From NCBI RefSeq assembly GCF_000829445.1, contig NZ_JXRQ01000022.1, forward strand, positions 1-59,892: DNA of 59,892 bases, written 5' to 3'. The DNA comes from Jeotgalibacillus alimentarius. Its GTDB lineage: Bacteria; Bacillota; Bacilli; Bacillales; Jeotgalibacillaceae. A model generated the notes under the pieces. The model ran no database searches. It was not told the DNA's origin and was given only the letters and a program-made list of their open reading frames with translations. The number at the start of each line of letters is the position of its first letter. Position 1 is the stretch's first letter. This document shows positions 17,374 through 25,929 of this stretch, piece by piece. A program made the translations under genes and the position numbers.

Positions 17374-18309
17374 ATGATGAAAGTAGTTAATAATATTGCA
17401 GAACTGATCGGGGATACACCCTTTGTAAAACTAAACAGACTGCAGCCTGAAAAAGGAGCAACAGTTTATGCAAAACTTGAATACTACAATCCGAGTAAAA
17501 GTGTAAAAGACCGTGCTGCCTTCAATATGATGCTTGAAGCTGAAAAATCGGGATTATTAAAAGAAGGCTCTACAATCATTGAGCCGACAAGCGGTAACAC
17601 AGGCATTGGCATCGCGATGAATGCAGCAGCCCGCGGATACCGTTCTATCCTAGTGATGCCGGATACGATGACAGCTGAACGGATTAATCTGTTAAAAGCA
17701 TACGGCGCCGAAGTCGTGCTCACACCAGGTGATGAAAAAATGCCTGGCGCAATTAAAAAAGCAAACGAGCTGGCAAAGGAAATCGAAGGCAGCTTTGTAC
17801 CAATGCAATTTGAGAATTTCGCTAATCCGGATGCACACAGAAAATCCACGGCACTTGAAATTATCGAAGCCGCTGACCAGCTGGGCAAACCGCTCAGTGC
17901 ATTTGTTGCAACAGCAGGTACAGGCGGCACGATCACTGGAACCGGTGAAGTGCTGAAGGAAAAATATAACGGGCTTCAGGTGCACGTCGTTGAGCCGGCA
18001 GGGTCTCCTGTATTATCCGGTGGAAAGCCTGGAAAGCATAAGCTTGTTGGTACAAGCCCCGGTTTTATCCCTGATATCCTGAATCAGGACGTATATGATA
18101 AGATTCATAAAATTGAAGACGAACAGGCATATGATATTACACGCCGCCTTGCGCGGGAGGAAGGTATCCTAGTCGGTCCTTCATCAGGGGCAGCATGTTA
18201 TGCGGCATTAGAAGTAGCGAAGACACTGCCTGAGGATTCATTTGTGGTGTTTATTGCGTGTGATACGGGTGAGAGATACCTGTCGAGCGACGTGTTCAGA
18301 TATGAATAA
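17374..18309 (+). CDS. cysK: Cysteine synthase A (O-acetylserine sulfhydrylase)
   Basis: A 311-residue PLP enzyme that makes L-cysteine from O-acetylserine and sulfide. The PLP lysine is in NPSKSVKDRAAF near residue 45; the substrate loop PTSGNTGIG and the phosphate-binding GTGGTITGTG are intact; ending CDTGERYLSSDVF is typical. I chose the ATG at 17374 because it aligns with the usual start and has AAAGG at 6 bp; an ATG one codon later is equally possible. It stands alone between the divergent ytlP operon and a terminator. Confidence 0.95.
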   Translation: MMKVVNNIAELIGDTPFVKLNRLQPEKGATVYAKLEYYNPSKSVKDRAAFNMMLEAEKSGLLKEGSTIIEPTSGNTGIGIAMNAAARGYRSILVMPDTMTAERINLLKAYGAEVVLTPGDEKMPGAIKKANELAKEIEGSFVPMQFENFANPDAHRKSTALEIIEAADQLGKPLSAFVATAGTGGTITGTGEVLKEKYNGLQVHVVEPAGSPVLSGGKPGKHKLVGTSPGFIPDILNQDVYDKIHKIEDEQAYDITRRLAREEGILVGPSSGAACYAALEVAKTLPEDSFVVFIACDTGERYLSSDVFRYE

Positions 18310-18339
18310 AATGATATAACACTATAAAACAACAATAAT

Positions 18340-18385
18340 AAAGCAGCGGCTGAAACGTTTATGTTTCAACCGCTGCTTTTTATTT
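18340..18385 (+). terminator. Terminator of cysK
   Basis: AAAGCAGCGGCTGAAAC / GTTTCAACCGCTGCTTT hairpin followed by a T run. Confidence 0.92.
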
Positions 18386-18410
18386 ACTTATTAAAGTTGA
18401 TTTATTTTAT

Positions 18411-18557
18411 TGCACGGCTGATGATTGGAGCGGAAGGCGGTGACTCCTGCGGCAGGAAGGGACAGGTGAGACAATCACGGCGCAGCCTGATGGCTCACCG
18501 CCCGGCCGCGGAAAGCTTCCGCCTGAAGCGGAAATCAGCAGCCAACTTTTACAGAGC
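18411..18557 (+). repeat. Structured intergenic repeat, copy 4
   Basis: Full-length copy between the convergent cysK and dat genes. Outer stem GCTGATGATT / AATCAGCAGC; middle stem GGAAGGCGG / CCGCCTGAAG; GGTGAG / CTCACC core stem kept although the enclosed loop is different (ACAATCACGGCGCAGCC instead of ACCCCGCAGGCGAAGCC). Motifs TGACTCC and CGGAAAGC and the right flank TTTTACAGAGC match the other copies. Confidence 0.88.
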
Positions 18558-18565
18558 GAAATTTA

Positions 18566-19435
18566 TTAAAGCGTAATGGTCTCTGTCAATGCCCCGCATT
18601 GTTTTTCAACTGCTTCTTCGAATGCTTCCTGCAGTTTACGTGTCCAGTTACCTGGTGTGCCGTTTGCGATTTGTGCGTCATTTACCTGTGTTAACGGCAT
18701 GACTTCTGCTGTGGTACTTGCCATAAAGACTTCTTCTGCATTCATCAGTTCATCAAGTGTGAATGCTTTTTCAGCAACCTGAAGACCAATTGCTGCGCAG
18801 TGCTTTAAAATTTCACGGCGTGTGATCCCGTTTAAAATAAGGTTTGTTGCCGGATGTGTATACATCGTGTTATCTGAAATAATAAAGATATTGGAAGATG
18901 AGCCTTCAGTGACAGTTTCGTCTCTGTGCAGGATCGCTTCAAAGCCGCCTTTAGATACTGCTTCCTGTTTTGCGAGCAGGTTACCGAGTAAGTTCAGACT
19001 CTTAATATCACATCTCAGCCATCTGACATCCGGTGTTGTAATTGCCTTAACGCCAGCGCTCATATCCGCAACGGGACGAGCTACTTCCTTTGTATAGGCA
19101 GTGAGCACTGCACTTGGCTGGTCAGGAAAATGGTGCTGTCTTGATGATGCACCGCGTGTGACCTGAAGATAGATGATCCCTGTATCGAGCTGGTTGTCTG
19201 CCATCAGCTTTTCAAGTCTTGCTGTTAGCTCTTCAAGTGTAAAAGGAAGCGTCAGAAAAATCTTTTCAGCAGATTCAAATAACCTTGTCAGGTGCTCTTT
19301 CGCTGTAAACATTTTACCACCGTATACTCTGACAACTTCATATACACCGTCACCAAATTGATAGCCGCGGTCTTCAATGTCCACTGTTCCATTTACACGG
19401 TCTAAAAACTGATCATTTACAAGAATTGTTCCCAA
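18566..19435 (-). CDS. dat: D-amino acid transaminase
   Basis: A 289-residue class IV PLP aminotransferase converting pyruvate or 2-oxoglutarate into D-alanine or D-glutamate, both peptidoglycan precursors. Diagnostic segments are DIEDRGYQFGDGVYEVVRVY near the start, the PLP lysine in DIKSLNLLGN near residue 145 and VTEGSSSNIFI near 180. A TTG at 19435 with GGGGGAG at 5 bp fits the family's usual N-terminus; an ATG at 19456 would add seven residues and overlap pepV. It is probably co-transcribed with pepV. Confidence 0.92.
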   Translation of the reverse strand: MGTILVNDQFLDRVNGTVDIEDRGYQFGDGVYEVVRVYGGKMFTAKEHLTRLFESAEKIFLTLPFTLEELTARLEKLMADNQLDTGIIYLQVTRGASSRQHHFPDQPSAVLTAYTKEVARPVADMSAGVKAITTPDVRWLRCDIKSLNLLGNLLAKQEAVSKGGFEAILHRDETVTEGSSSNIFIISDNTMYTHPATNLILNGITRREILKHCAAIGLQVAEKAFTLDELMNAEEVFMASTTAEVMPLTQVNDAQIANGTPGNWTRKLQEAFEEAVEKQCGALTETITL

Positions 19436-19452
19436 ACTGATCTCCCCCTCTA

Positions 19453-20871
19453 TCATTCCTTTTCGCAGGCAAGCTCATAGATGGCTTCTGCATATATAGC
19501 CGTGGCTTTTAATAAGTCTTCTACATCAATATATTCATCTTTCTGGTGTGCTACATCTTCTTTTCCGGGGAACAGTGCGCCAAATGCGACTCCTTTTTCA
19601 AGTGAGCGTGCATAAGTGCCTCCCCCAATGGCGAGAAGTTCACCTTTTTCACCAGTCTGATTCTCATACACTTTCAGTAATGTCTGGATAAAAGGATCAT
19701 CACCATTTACATGATGCGGCTTAGAGTCATCTTTTACATCAACACGGATATGGTGATTCTTCATTTCATCCGTCAGCCAATCACGCTTCTGATCCATATC
19801 ATATGTAACCGGATAGCGTATATTAAGTCCGAAATAAGCCTGATCTTCTGTATAACGGATCAGCCCGGTGTTCAATGTCAGATCACCGCTTATGTCATCC
19901 TGACCTGCGATGCCAAGCGCAACACCTCTCGAACCGTTATATAAGTATTTATTGGCAAAGCCGGCAAATGCCTTTGATCTGGCATCGAGTCCAAACCTGC
20001 ATAAAAATCTTAACAGCATAATGCCTGCATTGATTCCATCGTCAGGCTCCATCGCATGAGCAGATTGTCCATTCAGCTCCATCGTCAGCAGTCCGCTCTT
20101 CACATAAAAGTCTCCGCTTAATTCATGCTCCTTCAGAAATTCTTCATATTCCTGCAGCAGATAAGTCTGTTCAGCATGAACGGTCAGTTCTGCCTTAGCA
20201 TAATCCGGCACCATATTGTAGCGTTCGCCGGAATGAAACGTATGCATTTCGATCTTAGGTGCATGCACGTCAGGTTCATAATCTGTCAGATGGAAATCGG
20301 CGTCCATGATTCCTTTTTCAGCATGGATCACCGGAAAATCGGCATCAGGCGCAAAGCCGATTGAAGGCATCTCTTCTTCCTGAAAATAACGGTCTACACA
20401 GCGCCAGTCACTTTCTTCGTCCGTTCCAATGATCATCCTGACCCTTTTATTCATTTTCAGATTCAGCTCTTTAATGATTTTCATCGCGAAATAAGCAGCG
20501 ATTGTCGGTCCTTTATCATCAATTGCTCCCCGGCCAAACAGTTTTCCATCCTCTACAACGCCCTCAAACGGAGGATGGGACCACCCTTTACCGGCGGGCA
20601 CAACATCTACGTGACAGAGAATGCCGAGCAGCTCATCCCCCTGACCCATCTCAAGGTGCCCCGCAATATTGCCAACGTTTTTGCTGATGAATCCGGCTGA
20701 TTCACCGGCGTTTAATAAGTAATCCAGTGCTTCTTTCACTTCTTTGCCAAAAGGGGCATGCTCATCAGCAGCTGATTCATCCAGTACACTCGGAATCGCG
20801 ATTAGCTGCCTGAGTTCCCTGATGATTCCGTCTTTTCTTTTTTCTGCTTCATCTGTCCAGCTGATCGTCAC
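19453..20871 (-). CDS. pepV: Xaa-His-type dipeptidase PepV (M20 family)
   Basis: A 472-residue zinc dipeptidase. Metal ligands and catalytic residues are in HVDVVPAG (about residue 85), the GRGAIDDKGP motif with its bridging Asp, IGTDEESDW with the catalytic Glu, and late GGGTYAR. Length matches PepV. The GTG start at 20871, preceded by GGAGTG at 6 bp, matches the usual N-terminus; the open frame extends upstream to 20967 without support. It cleaves dipeptides in the cytoplasm and is followed closely by dat. Confidence 0.93.
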   Translation of the reverse strand: MTISWTDEAEKRKDGIIRELRQLIAIPSVLDESAADEHAPFGKEVKEALDYLLNAGESAGFISKNVGNIAGHLEMGQGDELLGILCHVDVVPAGKGWSHPPFEGVVEDGKLFGRGAIDDKGPTIAAYFAMKIIKELNLKMNKRVRMIIGTDEESDWRCVDRYFQEEEMPSIGFAPDADFPVIHAEKGIMDADFHLTDYEPDVHAPKIEMHTFHSGERYNMVPDYAKAELTVHAEQTYLLQEYEEFLKEHELSGDFYVKSGLLTMELNGQSAHAMEPDDGINAGIMLLRFLCRFGLDARSKAFAGFANKYLYNGSRGVALGIAGQDDISGDLTLNTGLIRYTEDQAYFGLNIRYPVTYDMDQKRDWLTDEMKNHHIRVDVKDDSKPHHVNGDDPFIQTLLKVYENQTGEKGELLAIGGGTYARSLEKGVAFGALFPGKEDVAHQKDEYIDVEDLLKATAIYAEAIYELACEKE

Positions 20872-20944
20872 CGCGTTCACTCCGTTCTTTGATAATGGTC
20901 CTATTATAGAACATTTCACTCCTGGAATCACCATGAAATTTGAT

Positions 20945-22075
20945 TCATACAAAATAGACAACAGCAAAAACCAGGTATGGAACCATCACAATCACATTAA
21001 ATATTCGTCTGACTTTAAAATACGCATCCTTCGTTTTATACTTACCGCCAATTGCATGCTGATCAATCAGTTGAGCCCACATCTGCCCAAGCACCATCAC
21101 GGTTCCAAATGCCAGAAATGATACAATAATTAAGTATCCCCAGCCTGATGGGACAAAGAAGCCTGATGCACCGGCAGCACCGAAGAACCGCATAATGTGA
21201 TAGGTGAATTCCCTGTCTCTTGCATAATGCTTGATAAAAAGCTCTGCCAGCGCCTGCTGTGGTCCGGCGTTCTTGAATATCTTCTGAGAGTAGCCGAACA
21301 GCCAGGGCTTGGAACGTGTTTTTGCTCTTGGCGGTGTATCCACTTCATATGACATTGAGAACATTTTTTTAATGAGCCGCGTCTTATATTCACGTTCCTT
21401 TAACCCGTGATCGAGAATTCTTCCCGCAGATAGCAGGCTGTTTTTAAGTAATACAGGAAGGATTGCCATTAATATGATCAGCGGCAGCATAGCAGCGAGA
21501 GGCACATACAGACTGAGCCAGACGACAGGAAATGCAGCAATGATCAGCCCGATTGCTATCGCGATCACACCAGCCTGAAGCTCCCAGCCTTTAAATTTGA
21601 GCCAGGTAAAATAGAATGCCGCTTTCCCACTTACCCTTAAGGATGCAGCCGCTACCCACAGTGCGACCACTGACAGCCAGCTGACTGACAGAAAATTAAT
21701 GACAAAAGGCAGCAATAAAACGATGATGATACCGGTTTCCAGAAACGAAAATACCAAGTTATAGATAAAGCTCTTTTTTAAAATCAATTCAACCTGATCT
21801 CTTCTTTTAATTAAGAAAACACTGTCAGCTTCATACAGGAACGTCCGCCACCTTGAAGACAGCACTGAAAGAGCAATGATAAGAGCAGCCAGACGCCAGT
21901 CGAACCAGTCAAACCACACAGGAGGCTCTATCCAGAGCGATCTGTAGAATAGCCCAGTGAAAAAAAGTAGCGGAATAATAAAATACACGATCACTGTCCA
22001 GTCAATCGCTGTCTTTATAATACCGTACTGGTAATTGTAGTCTTTCCGGATCCTCGTAAGTAACAGGCCCCTCAT
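20945..22075 (-). CDS. ythQ: ABC transporter permease, EcsB-like (YthQ)
   Basis: A 376-residue integral membrane protein with about ten hydrophobic segments, resembling EcsB/YthQ permeases. Cytoplasmic loops are basic (KRRDQVELILKKS; LKEREYKTRLIKKMF). It begins two bases after ythP, its ATP-binding partner, with GGAGG ten bases before the ATG. In B. subtilis ythP-ythQ has no known substrate; the EcsAB paralogue affects protein secretion and processing. Co-transcribed with ythP. Confidence 0.88.
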   Translation of the reverse strand: MRGLLLTRIRKDYNYQYGIIKTAIDWTVIVYFIIPLLFFTGLFYRSLWIEPPVWFDWFDWRLAALIIALSVLSSRWRTFLYEADSVFLIKRRDQVELILKKSFIYNLVFSFLETGIIIVLLLPFVINFLSVSWLSVVALWVAAASLRVSGKAAFYFTWLKFKGWELQAGVIAIAIGLIIAAFPVVWLSLYVPLAAMLPLIILMAILPVLLKNSLLSAGRILDHGLKEREYKTRLIKKMFSMSYEVDTPPRAKTRSKPWLFGYSQKIFKNAGPQQALAELFIKHYARDREFTYHIMRFFGAAGASGFFVPSGWGYLIIVSFLAFGTVMVLGQMWAQLIDQHAIGGKYKTKDAYFKVRRIFNVIVMVPYLVFAVVYFV

Positions 22076-22077
22076 AT

Positions 22078-22761
22078 TTACTCAGCCTCCGGAATACAGC
22101 CATATAAATCTGCAGCCCCATGCTGAGACAGTACTTCCTCAAGCGTTCCGTGAGCAGACACAGTTCCTTCCGCAATAATGACGAATCTGTCACCGATCTT
22201 CTCAGCCGTATCAAGCACATGGGTGCACATCAGTATGCCTGCCCCCCTCTTACGCTCCTCTTCAATCAGCTTCATAAAAAGCTTCACCGCTGAAGGATCC
22301 AGCCCCATAAAAGGCTCATCAATAATCCACAGTGACGGTTTTGTTAAAAGTGCAAGCAGTAGCATCGCTTTTTGCTGCATGCCTTTAGAAAAGGTTCCCG
22401 GCAGTTCATGAATCACCTTCATCAGCTGAAATTTCTCAAGCCACATTTTTGCCCTCGGCTTCCATTCCGCTTCAGGGAGCTCTTCGATATCAGCAATAAA
22501 CTGCAGATGCTCCTGCAAAGTTAATTCGTCATAAAATACAGGCCTCTCGGGTATAAATGAGTATCTTATATTTTTTTGAAATACTACTTCACCTTCTAAA
22601 AATGGAAGCTGACCCATGATCGCTTTCAGTGTTGTACTCTTCCCTGCACCGTTAGACCCGATCATTACAAGCAGCTCGCCCGGGTGAAGCTGAAAATGAA
22701 TATGTTGAATGGTTGATTGATTCGGTATGTAACTGCCTGACTGTATCTGTACTTTCAGCAT
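22078..22761 (-). CDS. ythP: ABC transporter ATP-binding protein (YthP)
   Basis: A 227-residue ABC ATPase. Walker A is GSNGAGKST near residue 37, the signature region FSKGMQQK near 130 (a variant of LSGGQ), Walker B LWIIDEPFMGLDP near 150 and the switch His in CTHVLD. AGGGAG lies 7 bp upstream of the ATG at 22761; an in-frame ATG at 22794 lacks a site. It pairs with ythQ. Confidence 0.92.
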   Translation of the reverse strand: MLKVQIQSGSYIPNQSTIQHIHFQLHPGELLVMIGSNGAGKSTTLKAIMGQLPFLEGEVVFQKNIRYSFIPERPVFYDELTLQEHLQFIADIEELPEAEWKPRAKMWLEKFQLMKVIHELPGTFSKGMQQKAMLLLALLTKPSLWIIDEPFMGLDPSAVKLFMKLIEEERKRGAGILMCTHVLDTAEKIGDRFVIIAEGTVSAHGTLEEVLSQHGAADLYGCIPEAE

Positions 22762-22904
22762 AAACCCACTCCCTTTTTTATCTATACGATTCACCTGTTT
22801 AAAAAGTTTCTGTTTCTCTTAATAACGAACGATTCACTTGAAAAAATGTTAATAGTTTGTAAATAGGTACAAAAGGGTGGAATTTTATATCAGAGGGGTG
22901 TACA

Positions 22905-22991
22905 ATGAAATTGTCAGACAATCATAATTGTCGAAAAAGAATGAGAAGGGGCTGTCGTCAGGCATCCAATTTTACTTCTGAGCATGAATAA
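22905..22991 (+). CDS. Possible 28-residue small ORF upstream of ytzE
   Basis: ATG at 22905 preceded by AGAGGGGTGTACA gives a 28-codon frame with a basic middle (CRKRMRRGCRQ, two Cys) ending in TAA at 22991. It lies in an otherwise empty 279 bp between ythP and ytzE on the ytzE strand. The ribosome binding site is good but no homologue is recognised and length alone proves nothing, so it may be a leader peptide or chance. Confidence 0.35.
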   Translation: MKLSDNHNCRKRMRRGCRQASNFTSEHE

Positions 22992-23040
22992 CCTGTTAAC
23001 CGTCGTCATTGCCATGGAAAAAAGATGAGGGAGTGGTTTT

Positions 23041-23259
23041 TTGAAACCAACTACGAACAGAATGCTGACTCGGATCAAATCTGTCTATATGTTCATCAAA
23101 GACAATGGAACAGTGACTACTAATGATTTGGTAGATGAATTCGGCATTACACCTCGCACCATTCAAAGGGATTTGAATGTGTTAGCCTATAACGATTTAG
23201 TGACAAGTCCTAGTCGGGGCAAATGGACAACGACAGAGAAAAAAGTAAAAATTTCATAA
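23041..23259 (+). CDS. ytzE: YtzE, small DeoR-type helix-turn-helix protein
   Basis: A 72-residue protein consisting only of a DeoR-family winged helix: FIKDNGTVTTNDLVDEF, then GITPRTIQRDLNVLAYNDLV as the recognition helix. No ligand-binding domain is present, as for B. subtilis YtzE. The TTG start at 23041 follows GAGGGAGTGG. Presumably a DNA-binding regulator with unknown target; it is divergent from ythPQ and convergent with ytzG. Confidence 0.9.
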   Translation: MKPTTNRMLTRIKSVYMFIKDNGTVTTNDLVDEFGITPRTIQRDLNVLAYNDLVTSPSRGKWTTTEKKVKIS

Positions 23260-23270
23260 ACTGAAAGTAT

Positions 23271-23306
23271 AAAAGAGCAGCGCCGCAGCGCTGCTCTTGT
23301 TTTGTT
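23271..23306 (+). terminator. Terminator of ytzE
   Basis: AAGAGCAGCGC / GCGCTGCTCTT hairpin followed by GTTTTGTT. Confidence 0.85.
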
Positions 23307-23323
23307 ATTGTGAGGATTCAAAA

Positions 23324-23402
23324 AGCTGACCCTTTACTGCGGGAAACTAAGCTTTCCGGCCCCCGGGCGGCAAGACTCCGTTTCCCACTCCAAGGGTCAG
23401 CT
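23324..23402. repeat. Structured intergenic repeat, copy 5 (short, second outer-arm type)
   Basis: Between convergent ytzE and ytzG. Perfect outer arms AGCTGACCCTT / AAGGGTCAGCT, second stem GGGAAAC / GTTTCCC, and conserved words GCTTTCC and GACTCC, but no GGTGAG core. The outer arms are of the type seen in copy 6, not of copies 1, 4 and 7. Confidence 0.7.
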
Positions 23403-23433
23403 GGACGTCAGTCAAACCTGATGGCTCAGTTAT

Positions 23434-24144
23434 TTATCTATTTTGTAATAATAATAATTCTTCCTCACTCAGTTCCCGGTATTCACCAGGTTCAAGGTCA
23501 GGATCAAGTTCGAGCGGTCCCATGGAAAGCCTTTTTAAGAATACAACTTCTTTTCCAACCGACTGGAACATCCGCTTGACCTGATGGAATTTACCTTCAG
23601 TAATTGTCAGTTCGATCTCTGAGGTATCCCCGCTGTGTAAGATCACGAGTTCTCCGGGCTTTGTTTCATAGCCATCATCGAGTGTGACACCATTTTTAAA
23701 AGCTTCTATATCATCTTGTGTCACAGCACCCGCTACTTTTGCATAATACGTCTTCGCCACGTGCTTTTTAGGCGACAGCAGATCATGTGCCAGCGCACCA
23801 TCATTCGTCAGCAGCATGAACCCTTCTGTATCTTTATCGAGCCTGCCAACAGGAAACGGCTCGAACAGGTGGTAGTCCGGATCAATTAAGTCAATGACCG
23901 TTTCATGTAACCCGTCTTCCGTCGCTGAAATCACACCCTGCGGTTTATTCATCATCAGGTAGATGAACTCTCTGTAATGAACTTCTTCCCCGTTTACGGT
24001 AACAGTCTGATGTTCAGTGTTCACCTGCTGCTTACCGTCTTTAACAGGCTTGCCATCGACTGTGACAGCACCTGACTTTAACCATTTCTTCATTTCTTTT
24101 CTGCTGCCATACCCCATATTCGATAGCAGTTTGTCGAGTCTCAT
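23434..24144 (-). CDS. Pseudouridine synthase, RsuA/RluB family (YtzG)
   Basis: A 236-residue enzyme with an N-terminal S4 RNA-binding domain (MRLDKLLSNMGYGSRKEMKK) and a catalytic domain with the nucleophile Asp in FPVGRLDKDTEGFMLLTNDG near residue 105, and late GKFHQVKRMF. Members isomerise a uridine in ribosomal RNA. In B. subtilis the neighbours ytzE and ytgP are the same. AAGG is nine bases before the ATG at 24144; an ATG three codons earlier overlaps the site. Confidence 0.92.
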   Translation of the reverse strand: MRLDKLLSNMGYGSRKEMKKWLKSGAVTVDGKPVKDGKQQVNTEHQTVTVNGEEVHYREFIYLMMNKPQGVISATEDGLHETVIDLIDPDYHLFEPFPVGRLDKDTEGFMLLTNDGALAHDLLSPKKHVAKTYYAKVAGAVTQDDIEAFKNGVTLDDGYETKPGELVILHSGDTSEIELTITEGKFHQVKRMFQSVGKEVVFLKRLSMGPLELDPDLEPGEYRELSEEELLLLQNR

Positions 24145-24159
24145 GAGAAACATCCTTTT

Positions 24160-25776
24160 TTAAGAAAATTTATTGCGTAAACGTGTAATCCGGTCACCGA
24201 ATAGTCTGTCTGCCAGGCGTGACTTCATGCTGAGGACAGCATAGACAAATGCACCGGCAAGTCCACAGACAGCAAGAATTATCACTGCGTGCAGTCTGTT
24301 TTCCGGATCGAAAACAAGATCCAGTCCAAAATAAAGTGTGAGCACCGGAACAGCCATAATGACGTTAAAGATCAGCATCAGCATCGTTCTTCTGACAACC
24401 ATTCTGTATTTGTAAGCTGCATAATATTTAATCACAAACAGGTTAATGACGATTGCTGCCACATAGCCGATGCTTGTCGCAAGCACTGCACCCTGGACTT
24501 CCATCATCTGAACGAGCGGAATGTTAAGTGACAGCTTTACTAACAAGCCAACAAGTAAGCTGAGCACACTCCATCTTTGTTCATTAATCCCCTGCATCAT
24601 CGCGGCGGTCACAGTATAGATCGCAAATAAAATCGCAACAGGCGCATACGTTCTCAGCACAGCCGTTCCAAGCTCATCCGCTCCGTAAAAGACCGTATAA
24701 GCCGGCTCAGCAAGCAGCGCAAGACCGATTGCTGCAGGCATCGTCAGAAACAGCAGAATCTGAAAAGTCTGGTCGATCTGTCTGTTCAGGTTATGCCAGT
24801 TCCCTTTTGAAAAGCTTGTGGTAATTACGGGAATCAGCGTCATGGCAAACGCAGTTGCAAGTGACACAGGTATAATAACAAGCTTGTGTGTTTTAAAGTT
24901 TAAAATCTCCAGCTGAAGATCCGTGACAGCTGCAAGACCGATTGATACCATCGCTTTATTAAATGTCAGTGTATCAATGACCTGAAACAACGGATTAGCC
25001 ACGCCGACAAGTACAAACGGAATGGAGTATAAAACAATTTCTTTATACATGTCTTTAATCGAGACATTCATTTCATTTTTACCGGTTGCACTTAACTTAT
25101 CTAAATGAGGCTTGCGTTTCAGGTAATAATATACAAGTAGTGCAAGACTTGCTATACCTCCGACAAACGCTGCGAATGTCGCAACACCGATTGCCTCTGT
25201 CATCGAGCCTTCCATTACAAACAGAACAACATATACTCCGCCAAGCAGAAAGACAATCCGTACGATCTGTTCAATAACATTGGAAACGGCAGTCGGCCCC
25301 ATTGATTCATATCCCTGGAAGAAGCCCCTGATCAGACTCATGACAGGAATAATGATTAACGCAAAACTGACCGCTCTGATGACTGTAATGATCTGTTCCA
25401 CGCTCACCTGCTGCTCATTTGAGGCAATCACCATTTCAGCAAAAACAGGCGCGAATAAATACATGATCAGAAATGACAGAATCCCTGTCAGCGACATCAG
25501 GATCAAACCTGACCTGAACAGCTTCCGTCCCACTTCATATTCACCGAGCGTATTATATTTGGATATAAATTTGGACACTGCGAGCGGTACCCCTGCAGTG
25601 GCCACTGAAAGGAAAATCGTATAAGGAATGTATCCATATCCGTACAGCGCGAGCGCACCGGGCTCATCGCGTACGAGTTCATTAAATGGAATCACATAAA
25701 ATAGTCCGAGAAACTTTGAGATAAACGTACCGAGCGTCAGAATAAACGTACCTCTGACAAGTGTTGATGTAGACAT
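24160..25776 (-). CDS. ytgP: YtgP, MurJ-type/polysaccharide biosynthesis flippase
   Basis: A 538-residue membrane protein with about 14 transmembrane segments of the MOP superfamily (polysaccharide biosynthesis/MVF group). It starts MSTSTLVRGTFILTLGTFISK, a hallmark of YtgP. B. subtilis YtgP (MurJ) is one of two lipid II flippases, so it probably carries peptidoglycan precursor across the membrane. RBS is weak (AGGAAGTGA at long spacing). It has its own promoter and is 15 bp upstream of ytzG, with which it is likely co-transcribed. Confidence 0.92.
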   Translation of the reverse strand: MSTSTLVRGTFILTLGTFISKFLGLFYVIPFNELVRDEPGALALYGYGYIPYTIFLSVATAGVPLAVSKFISKYNTLGEYEVGRKLFRSGLILMSLTGILSFLIMYLFAPVFAEMVIASNEQQVSVEQIITVIRAVSFALIIIPVMSLIRGFFQGYESMGPTAVSNVIEQIVRIVFLLGGVYVVLFVMEGSMTEAIGVATFAAFVGGIASLALLVYYYLKRKPHLDKLSATGKNEMNVSIKDMYKEIVLYSIPFVLVGVANPLFQVIDTLTFNKAMVSIGLAAVTDLQLEILNFKTHKLVIIPVSLATAFAMTLIPVITTSFSKGNWHNLNRQIDQTFQILLFLTMPAAIGLALLAEPAYTVFYGADELGTAVLRTYAPVAILFAIYTVTAAMMQGINEQRWSVLSLLVGLLVKLSLNIPLVQMMEVQGAVLATSIGYVAAIVINLFVIKYYAAYKYRMVVRRTMLMLIFNVIMAVPVLTLYFGLDLVFDPENRLHAVIILAVCGLAGAFVYAVLSMKSRLADRLFGDRITRLRNKFS

Positions 25777-25828
25777 CTATTAATATTCACTTCCTAATCA
25801 TCTGACAAGAATTTTCACACTATATAAG

Positions 25829-25857
25829 AGTGTACTACCGCTCAGTGTGATTGACAA
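25829..25857 (-). promoter_or_regulatory. Sigma-A-like promoter of ytgP
   Basis: Minus strand TTGTCA (25852-25857), 17 bp spacer, TACACT (25829-25834), about 50 bp upstream of the ytgP start and back to back with the ytfP promoter. Confidence 0.55.
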
Positions 25858-25868
25858 TGATAAGCACA

Positions 25869-25897
25869 TTGAATTGTCGTGTTTTGCACGGTAGAAT
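25869..25897 (+). promoter_or_regulatory. Sigma-A-like promoter of ytfP
   Basis: TTGAAT (25869-25874), 17 bp spacer, TAGAAT (25892-25897), about 30 bp upstream of the ytfP start. Confidence 0.6.
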
Positions 25898-25929
25898 AGA
25901 TGCATATTGCAGAAAAGAGTTGAAACAAC

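Noticed and set aside
23271-23306. Possible extra copy of the structured repeat at the GCGCTGC-rich hairpin after ytzE
   Set aside because: It is a simple terminator hairpin with a T run and shares none of the repeat motifs.
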